In this document: positions 56,358 to 64,000 of the stretch, one piece after another | How positions within the stretch are numbered: the first letter of the stretch is position 1 | Layout of the letters: each line of letters opens with the position of its first letter | DNA from: Tenodera sinensis | Taxonomy: Eukaryota; Arthropoda; Insecta; Mantodea; Mantidae | Length of the DNA: 64,000 bases | Direction of reading: 5' to 3' | Assembly (NCBI GenBank): GCA_030765045.1 | Contig: CM060963.1 | Coordinates: 71,449,117-71,513,116, forward strand | Made by a program: the position numbers and the translations under genes | Notes under the pieces: model-generated | Told to the model about the DNA's origin: nothing | Databases searched by the model: none | What the model saw: only the letters and a program-made list of their open reading frames with translations

Positions 56358-56892
56358 GGGAGGGAGGGAGAGATTGGAAAGGAGTTGATAATCCTCGGCA
56401 TACCTTACACCCGATGGCCAAGGTCTTTTACCAAAATTAGAGCTTTTAAAACCAACAAATTGGCTATCTCTCTGTTACACCATATGTGTTTTCGTGATTT
56501 ATCGCTGAGAGCGTCGTTCATGTCTTTTTCACACAGAAAGGCACGGGTTTCCTAATGTTCTCGCTGTCCGTTACATCACATGCTAAGATAAGAGCTAAAC
56601 CCATATAATGTTTGTGTACCAACCTGGCTATTCAAAGTTGCTCGGTTAGCTTTTTAAACTCGAATAACGAATTAATTTATTTGATTCATCTCCTCCGTTC
56701 TTTATGCAATATTGTTGAGTGGACTAGTCATCTACGGTCCAGTGATTTTTATAGTGAATTGTCACCGTTACCTCTTATGCTTGCAATTTCGTGCAGCTCC
56801 GCCTAATTACACTCTCTGCACCAAAAATGTTTTCGAATGAACGCATGTTCACAAACATCTTTTGCACTGAGTTGAACGCTGTAACCAGTTTT
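56276..56892. other. Spacer with (GA)n/(G)n tract
   Basis: (GA)n 56321-56347 and a G run 56347-56360. No gene recognised. Confidence 0.4.
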
Positions 56893-56996
56893 TACTTTCT
56901 CTAATACGTGGAATAAGTACCTACGGGAAGTATTGTTATTCCACCCAAAAATTCGATGTGGAGATTTCATCGTAGATATGTTTTATAAAAAGATAC

Positions 56997-57079
<83 letters not shown>

Positions 57080-57780
57080 TGTAAACAACAACGTAAAAAA
57101 CGAAAAGTTAGTTAAAGACCAAAGTCGGAATTTAAGTTTAATATCTCTCAAGGTCACGAAGATTTTGAAGAAAATTTCTCCACCCTAAGCTATCCTTTAC
57201 ACGGAAAATTTTGATTTTCTTGAAAATGGCTGTAACGATTTTGATTAAAATGCTATATGCTTAAGATAATTTTATGGCAAATAACATGTACATTTTTAAT
57301 TTGCTGGCTATAGCCAGGTAATCCCGTTTACTCTTGATGATTTTTGCATAACTCGCAAACAGTAAGAGAAGGACAAAATCTTGCTGTACAAAAACTGTAG
57401 GTCTCGTTAAAACACACAATTTATATTCAAATGCATTTTTTGTGGAGTGAACCATTTCAGAGATATTCCTTATTATTTGTGTGAATGTTGCAATAATTAA
57501 TACTTTCCTCAAATGGAAGGACGTTATTAACTTTTTATCTATTGCCCGTGCAAAAAGAATGGAATTTCAAGGCCTTCATGTAGCGACCAGCTTTAAAAGG
57601 TTCGCCCAAAGCCTACTGTATTACCATATTCCTCTTGCACCTACAAGAAAATTAGCAATAAGGTAATTTCTACAAATGTTTGTCTCGACTAACATGAAGA
57701 AGACAGAGGAATAAGAGTTTGTAGGAATAGTTAGTAAAAGAGCAGAGAAAGTCATGTGGGTGCAGCACATCAGATTTTTT
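56893..57780. repeat. T-family copy, full length, with (TG)n
   Basis: Reference copy. Starts TTTTACTTTCTCTAATACGT, then CCACCCAAAAATTCGATGTG, (TG)n 57000-57078, AACGAAAAGTTAGTTAAAGA, TGGCTATAGCCAGG (57303), GTAAGAGAAGGACAAAATCT and GGAATAAGAGTTTGTAGGAA. It ends GCAGAGAAAGTCATGTGGGT followed by GCAGCACATCAGATTTTTT. No transposase is encoded. Confidence 0.8.
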
Positions 57781-58059
57781 CGTCAGGTCTGGTTTTTGAG
57801 AATATCGAGAATTTGTTTCATAAAATTGTGTATCAAGAGTCAGTTTGTATGTGCTCCAGTCAAGGACAGTGAATGTTTCAGATACCTATGTTGTTTTTGT
57901 CACATATGACCCGCATATTCTTGCTTAAATTTGGTATCTTGACGTGTTTCCACAAGAAACACTTTATTAGCTGAATCATGTGCTTGTGATATCCTAGTCC
58001 TTTCAATTTCATTGCACTCTTCATATTGCTTTACAGCGTTTCTTCGAGAAACAGATGTG
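57781..58059. other. Spacer between T copy and tandem array
   Basis: Nothing recognised. Confidence 0.35.
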
Positions 58060-59370
58060 ATTTAAGTTCCATAAAAGAAAAACGTATAGAGAAAACCATG
58101 TGAATGTAATATGGCGCATTTCCATTTTAGTCGTAGATAATTGTATGAATCCTATGTTGAAGGGCAAGTAGAGAAAGAAATATTGTGTTTAGTAAAACAA
58201 ACGTGACTAGAGAAAACTGTGTGAATGTAATACGTTGCATTTTTATTTTAATCATAGAAAAGGAGGTGGGTATTATGTTGAAGGGCGAGTAGAGAAAGAT
58301 ATGTGAATGTGTTACTTAACAGAAAAACTATCAGAGAAAACCACGGGAATGTAATGCGTTGCAAAGTAAAATGGATCACATAAAAGCCTCCATGAAAACA
58401 CTTAAATATGCCAGGTTTAATGGTGATCTGTCAACCGTATTAAGTTTATCAATTTCATCCATACCATTATTGTGTGTTGAAGAGTGAGTAGAGAAAAACA
58501 TGTGAATGTGTTACGTGAAAGAAATGTGAGTAGAGAAACCCGTATGAATGTAATACGTTGCATTTCTATTTAATCATAGAAAATTGTATGAATTCTATAC
58601 TGAAGGGCAAGTAGAGAAAGAAATGTGATTGTGTTTCGTAAAAGAAAAGTCAGTAGTGAAAACCCTGTGACTGTGAAACGTTGCATTTCTATTTCTATCA
58701 TAGAATGGTTATTAATTGTATGTTGAAGGGCAAACAGAGAAGGCTTTGTGAATGTGTTGTGCATAAGAAAAGCGAGTAGAGAAAACTATGTGACTGTATA
58801 GCATAAAAACCTTTACGAAAAATGTTTAGATGTACCAATTTGCATTGTGATCGGTCAACCGTGTTGGAATTTATCAACTTCATACATATAGGCTGCATGA
58901 ATCGTCTGTTTAAGAGCGAGTAGAGAAGAAGATGTGAATGTGTTACGCAAAAGAAAAGAGTGTAGATAAAATTGTGTGCATGTAATACGTTGCATTTCTA
59001 TTACATCTTAGAAAATTGTAGGCATTGTATGTTAAAGCGCGAATAGAGGAAGAAATGTGATCGTGTTTCGCAAAAGAAAAATGAGTAGAGAAAACCGTGT
59101 GGATGTAATATGTTGCATTTCTACTACAATAAACAATGTAGAAAATTGTATGAATTGTATGTTGAAAGGCGAGTACATAGGGAAGGATATGTGAATGTCT
59201 CACGTAAAAGAAAAGTGAGTAGAGAAAAAACATGTGAATGTTACACTGTAGAGTAAAATGGATAGCATAAGAATCTTCTCTATGAAAAAATACATATACA
59301 TGCCGAATTTCGCAGTGATCGGTCAAATGGTTTAGGAGATTGTCGGTTATATAAGTACATACACACAACT
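58060..59370. repeat. Higher-order tandem array (122-bp units)
   Basis: Nine diverged units marked by GTTGCATTT-type landmarks at 58116, 58237, 58361, 58560, 58683, 58801, 58992, 59114 and about 59248. Basic spacing is about 122 bases, but every third unit is about 195-200. The longer type carries AGTAAAATGGATCACATAAA and CGGTCAACCGT. This gives three higher-order repeats of about 440 bases. Each unit contains GAGTAGAGAAAACCRTGTGA followed by ATGTAATACGTTGCATTT. That motif resembles the T-family end GTAGAGAAAGTCATGTGAGT/GCAACACAT. Confidence 0.85.
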
Positions 59371-59742
59371 GTTTTTCTCGGTTTGAATGAGAAAAAGAAA
59401 AATGTGTTTTTTTTTTTTTCGTTTTTCTGAGCAATTTTTTCAATGTTTCTCTTCATAAGAACATTCCTCGCACTTAAACGAATATTTGAAAAAAGAATTA
59501 GCCAAAGTGGTCCAGCCGTTTCGAAGTTTAGCGGTTACCAAGATTTACAAACTCATTTTTATTATATATATATATATATATATATAACATTCAGTTCGCT
59601 TGTTTCTAATGTAACATGCCCTTACAACAAACTTGATTATGACAAAGGTAAGTAATAAATCCAACTTTCTTACCAGAGGATTATAAGAGCAGAATTGTAT
59701 TGAATTAGAATGAAAGTTATGTAGAGGTTTTGACACTATTCA
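59371..59742. repeat. Repeat end with (TA)n
   Basis: GGTCCAGCCGTTTCGAAGTT followed by TAGCGGTTACCAAGATTTAC is the kind of sequence found at ends of dispersed insect repeats. A (TA)n run follows at 59564-59585. Confidence 0.5.
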
Positions 59743-60555
59743 TTGCACACACGTGCAGTATTTGTTAAGTGGCAGCTAAAGAAGGAAACACAACTCGTTA
59801 GATCCCTGAGGGACCAATTGAGGAGCTATCCTGATAGTAGCAGTTTGCTACTTTCTTTATTAGGAACAACAGACGATAGCACATGCAACAGGCTATCAAT
59901 AAACTCAGGCTATGTTGGAAATATCGACTTGTGTAAACCACGCTCCACTACGATGTGTGACTTCACTCATAAATATTCTGCTCTCCTAGTGCGCTCAATC
60001 ATTTTTTCCATGGCTGTACAAACATTATACCAAATGTTAGATCTCTTTATTATACGGAAGTGAAATATGGGAAAATGTCAATGTGAATAAAGTACAACAA
60101 ATTTTTGGAACCGTGTTCTGTTAGATATTGGCTGCGAATAATAAAATGTTATCAAATAACTCTGAGAGCAATAAGTTGTTGACACCAAGTGAATAACGAG
60201 AGAATACAAAATGGTGGGTCATGGGGCTATAGAGGGGATTATAAAAAATTGGCTTAAACTATATTTGGCTAAGGGGTAATGAAAACAGATAGATACAGCT
60301 GTGAAAAAAGTCAAACGACGACTATGTCATAGAAGCAGGCATGAAATAGAATATAAATGCAGTCTACTATCATTATTTGAGCCAACGAATGAAATAAAAA
60401 TTGGTGGGATAAAGAAACATCCTTTGGAGCTGGGTATGAAACAGAGGACGAGAATAGCATGGCTTACGTTAGAAGGGTGCAAAGCTTGTAAGATTGTTGA
60501 CGATGCCGACAGGAGAGTACACAGAATTTTAATTTTAAAACTTCCCACTTTGTAA
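59743..60555 (+). other. Possible decayed coding region, not recognised
   Basis: Two frames (59743-60063 and 60301-60555) have fairly even composition. The second reads HRSRHEIEYKCSLLSLFEP, then GMKQRTRIAWLTLEGCKACK. I recognise no domain. They could be scraps of a LINE or of a transposase. Confidence 0.25.
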
Positions 60556-61584
60556 CTGTTTAAAGTTAATTATCAAAGAAGTCGAAACGCATTCTATATG
60601 TACCAAAAGAAGGTTGATAGACTAAACTAAATAATACTTATGAGCTTATACATAATAATATTACAACTAACCATTACACAAATAATAACTGAAGCTGTAA
60701 AGCCAATTAGAACTACTCTACACGTGTTGCACTTTTACAAGTTCCATAAGGTATGAAAAGGCGCATAAAAATAGGTTGAATCAGGAAATGTTCCCATTAC
60801 ACTGTAATGGCATTACCTCGCTGAATGCCAGCACTGATTCTCTGTCTCAATAGAACGGGTCTTTATTAAGGGATTCCAATTTCCTTCCATACGTCATATA
60901 TGATATTTCAGCCTCATAGCTCCTGATACGTTGAAACCGGCGCGTTTGTTCGTATTAAATTTTATAGTACCTGTTTTAATCTAGCAATACTCAACTATAC
61001 TTCCGTGCTATACGCTGTGCTCCCAATAAGTATTACAAATTTTGGTGGTTGTAATTGGGGAGAAAGTTGTCTTAATACACACTATGTATTTTATGTTTTG
61101 GTAGCGTTATCTGTTTTGTTAGAATATTATAGCTTTTGTTACATAGTAACTACGAACCAAAGCATCACTGATTACAGCGGTAGTTGAGAGTATTTTACAG
61201 TTTAACCATGATAAGAAAAAAGAGACACAAAATGAGAAGAGCTCTCGAGTGACTTACTTGTTTACGTTCCTAAAGGTGCAGTAGGTGTAAAAGCTGCAAC
61301 TCCAGACGTTCTGTGATGTTCTTCTTTATATAGCAAGTAGAAGGGGCCCCCTCCACAATGCAATGCATCTTCACCTCACCCCGTTCCATCTTTTGTTTTC
61401 TTTACTTCGACAGTCAATTGTATATGTAGTAAATATACAGGTGTTTCTATTCACCAAAGGCGTATTTTTGCAAGGGATGTCCACTGAGCTTTTGCTTGTA
61501 TCTTTTTTGAGATGTTTGCAGTTAGAGGATAGTGTATGAAGCAAGAAGTTAAAAGTACGAGTATATAACATTTTGATACTACCT
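60556..61584. other. Unannotated region
   Basis: No gene or repeat recognised. Confidence 0.35.
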
Positions 61585-62200
61585 TTTTTACTGCATATAC
61601 TATAATAAGTAGAGAAATAATTGCGATCCGAAAATTCTATACCGAGATTTCATCGGAAATGCAGATTTTAAGGGTCCTCGAAAAAAGAAAGCATGTTTAT
61701 AAAAAAGTCAGTATGTGTGTGTCTGAGCAGCATAATTAAAAAGCGAAAATTATGCTAAATACCAAACTTGGTGTTTAAGCTTAAAGTCTTCCTAAGATGT
61801 GACAAAAAGACCCCAAATACTCTTATACAGGTTTCTCTTTTACTTTTTCAAAAAGGTTTTTGGGATTTGGATTAAAATATTATACGTTTAAGAGAAAATG
61901 CATGTCAAATTTTCTGCGAATAGTCTATGAAGTCATCTTATTTCTCAATGACGTATAACTGGTAAAGCGTGAGATATAGATAAAATCTTGCTATACAAAA
62001 AATGTAAATGTCGTTAAATGACACAATTTGTCATTTTTTGTGATGTAAAAATTTCTAAGATATGCTTTGTTATTAATATAAATGTTCTAATACTTGTACT
62101 TTCAAGTGGTAAGTCACTATTTGATTTTTCTGATGGTAATGCAAACGACATGGACTTTCAAAGTCTTCCATAGTGATCCGATTTTTAAAAATCTGACTGT
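61585..62200. repeat. Old T-family copy
   Basis: Diverged: AAGTAGAGAAATAATTGCGA, TTTCATCGGAAATGCAGATT, reduced TG tract (61712-61722), ACCAAACTTGGTGTTTAAGC, and CTTGCTATACAAAAAATGTA. Orientation as 56893. Confidence 0.65.
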
Positions 62201-62270
62201 CGCTTCAGCCTACAGTATCTCTATCATACTTACTAGGAAACATGCAATGAAAGTTTATCTGGGTAAACAA

Positions 62271-62785
62271 CCGAGCAAGATGGCTCCACGGTAGCGTGTG
62301 AGGCTCGCATTCGGGAGGTGGTGAGTTCGATTCCCGCGGCTCTTCGGGGGTTTCCCCGGGTCACTAGGCAAATGCTGGTAAGGATTATTACATCCCCCGA
62401 ATTTCTCGTCCCTCCATTTAATTTCACCTGTATTTCAATCCAGTCTTTCAGGATCGGAAGGTTGGCGAGTTTGGTATTGTTGTATGGAGGCTTTGCGAAC
62501 TGTAACTGCTGTTCTCGAAGGATGGAGAAGTTGTCGCCTGACCTGCTGGGGTGGACCGCTGTCGACACCCACGAGGCTGATAGCTGCTTGGCGAACCCTG
62601 ATGAAGAATCTCCAGCACATGTTAGGGACCCTCACGCTAGCTGGGCTACTTACCCGGCTTCTAACATGTCCGCAGAGCGCTCTCACTTCATCTCTTCCTC
62701 CCGTGGTCTGAGATACAATAGCTTAAACAGTTGGCTCAGTGTTGAATCCCCTCGGACATACTCTACCTCTATCTCATCTCGATTA
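62271..62785 (+). mobile_element. Family A SINE, long form
   Basis: Head CCGAGCAAGATGGCTCCACG, B box GAGTTCGATTCCCGCGG, body GGGTTTCCCCGGGTCACTAG and CCCTCCATTTAATTTCACC, and a long 3' part with AATCTCCAGCACATGTTAGG, which also occurs at 47798. Ends ACATACTCTACCTCTATCTC. Frames across it on both strands are not genes. Confidence 0.85.
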
Positions 62786-63685
62786 ACAAGAAGTATATAG
62801 AGGAACAAACTTTTTGTAGGAACATCTGTAGAAGCGTGAGATGAGCAAACCAAATTAAAACAACAAATCAGGGTCTTTTCCTATGTCTCTTGATACATGA
62901 TTAAGTTTATATAGCGATCTCTACTAATACTTAATGCCTTACCCCACCAGAATGTGATGTAAAGGAATATATAACAAAAATGTCTTTAATTTTCAGGTCT
63001 ATAGACTCTACTTCCTTTCAGTGAAAAGGTTAACAATATGTCCTGCGCTTGAGCGTTTTTCAAAATGATTTTAGAAAATTTGTTGTGCAACGTCGGAGTA
63101 ACCTGATGCAATACTGGTACTCAGTTTAGGGGGGAAAAAGCAAGAAGCATTGTGGTTAGTCCATTAAAAGGTATTATAATTGACTAAGGCCTACATCAGT
63201 GGTCTCATTGAGGGGAAATTGGGTGGTAACTTTTCCCACTTCCTAGCTACCCTTAGCTGATTGCGTAATAGATATGAGGGCAATGCTGGGAGGATTCCGG
63301 TTGGAATCTGTATCAGGACTTGTTGACACCCGACACTGACTTTCTTATTTTGTGAAACTCAACGGATGCAAACGTGCCGCACCAGTCACCTTTACCTTGT
63401 ACGGCCACGCCACTAAATCAAAGCTAATTGAGGGGGAAAAAGAGGAGAATGACCCGTGGCGTCACTTTTTGGCACCTCTTTTCTAGATAAAATCAACTTC
63501 AAAAGCTAATAAAACAAAAATATATTCTTAATTTTAACTGTTGGTATGAAGGAACAAGAGAGATTAATGCTTCGCAACAGACAAATGATAAGACTTGAGA
63601 ATATGAAAAACAGGGCAGACATTTTATTAATGGCTTGATAAAGTAAGGTGTGTGAGTATTTCTGTATATTGTGCCAAGAATGATA
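62786..63685. other. Unannotated region
   Basis: No gene or repeat recognised. Confidence 0.35.
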
Positions 63686-63686
63686 A

Positions 63687-63689
<3 letters not shown>

Positions 63690-63723
<34 letters not shown>

Positions 63724-63925
63724 CTCTTTCTTCCTGTGTTTCTCTATCTTCCTTTTTCCCTCTCTTTTCTCTCCTCCTTCAGCCATTACTTGTTGGACTC
63801 TCCACTTTCCTTCTCTTCTCGCCTCCATTGTTTTTCCTCCCTGTCCCCTGTTTCTCCTTGTTTTTTCTCGCTCCATTCTTCAGACTTAACACTTTCTCTT
63901 TCTGTCTCTTTTTTACTTGCTCACT
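63690..63925. repeat. (TC)n and pyrimidine-rich tract
   Basis: Pure (TC)n 63690-63721 followed by about 200 pyrimidine-rich bases. It explains the Ser/Leu/Phe-rich frames. Confidence 0.9.
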
Positions 63926-63939
63926 AGAAACTTAAAGCG

Positions 63940-64000
63940 TGGTATACCTATTACTAGACCTAATTGCGATTTCACCAGAAATATATATTTTTAGAATCTC
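63940..64000. repeat. T-family copy, cut by the window end
   Basis: AATTGCGATTTCACCAGAAA and ATATATTTTTAGAATCTC match the segment between the left end and the TG tract of other copies. Confidence 0.5.

Noticed and set aside
58060..59370. CRISPR array
   Set aside because: Units are 122-200 bases, diverged, with no short repeat/unique spacer pattern, in a eukaryotic context.
62233..62800. Overlapping 83-160 residue ORFs
   Set aside because: All fall within a family A SINE, whose body matches 47458-47955.
63499..63927. Ser/Leu-rich secreted-like protein and Arg/Glu-rich reverse protein
   Set aside because: Translated (TC)n and neighbouring pyrimidine-rich sequence.

Overview
The window looks like DNA from a large, repeat-rich arthropod genome, most probably a hemimetabolous insect. 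It is AT-rich, with GT-AG introns and AATAAA signals. It holds Jockey/R1/I/RTE-type LINEs, tRNA-headed SINEs and mariner, pogo, hAT and Merlin-like transposons, and long AAT, TG, TTA and CCTTCC tracts. There is no operon structure, and almost every ORF is a transposon relic or a translated simple repeat. I cannot name the species.

Two host genes can be supported. (1) A leucine-rich-repeat secreted protein whose last exon lies at 37758-38468 (+), with a splice acceptor and an AATAAA signal; its upstream exons were not found. (2) A small secreted single-domain von Willebrand C (SVWC, Vago-like) protein on the minus strand. Its two domain exons are at 46728-46593 and 44147-44033, and two alternative signal-peptide exons lie at 50197-50152 and 49952-49805. 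Splice phases match across every junction, the eight SVWC cysteines are present, and a TATA/initiator pair precedes the outer first exon. None of these exons is a separate obvious ORF; they emerge only after splicing.

Region by region. 0.5-2.7 kb: decayed ZMYM1-type hAT gene. 2.9-6.9 kb: two 5'-truncated LINEs head to tail. 7.15-9.2 kb: a SINE split by a Merlin-like transposon that carries a near-perfect ~275-bp-arm AT palindrome. 9.6-12.7 kb: a LINE, then a GTF2IRD2-like hAT pseudogene split by a SINE with two inverted tRNA heads. 13-15.7 kb: pogo-like transposon (-) with terminal repeats. 17-20.3 kb: SINE, a Penelope-type repeat with hammerhead-like core, DUF4817 mariner pseudogene (-). 20.7-22.6 kb: a young LINE (-) with an intact RNase H ORF, poly(A) and target-site duplication. 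23.8-31.7 kb: giant microsatellites and two copies of a hAT element. 35-37.2 kb: a mariner split by an RNase H LINE. 37.6-38.6 kb: LRR gene. 41-42 kb: polypyrimidine tract. 44-50.2 kb: SVWC gene, its introns filled with SINEs and LINE scraps. 48.8-64 kb: many copies of a repeat I call the T family (ends ACTTTCTCTACT, central TG tract), followed by a 122-bp-unit higher-order tandem array.

The elements do not form a pathway. They form nested insertion layers, and in six places the target-site duplications allow the order of events to be read directly.
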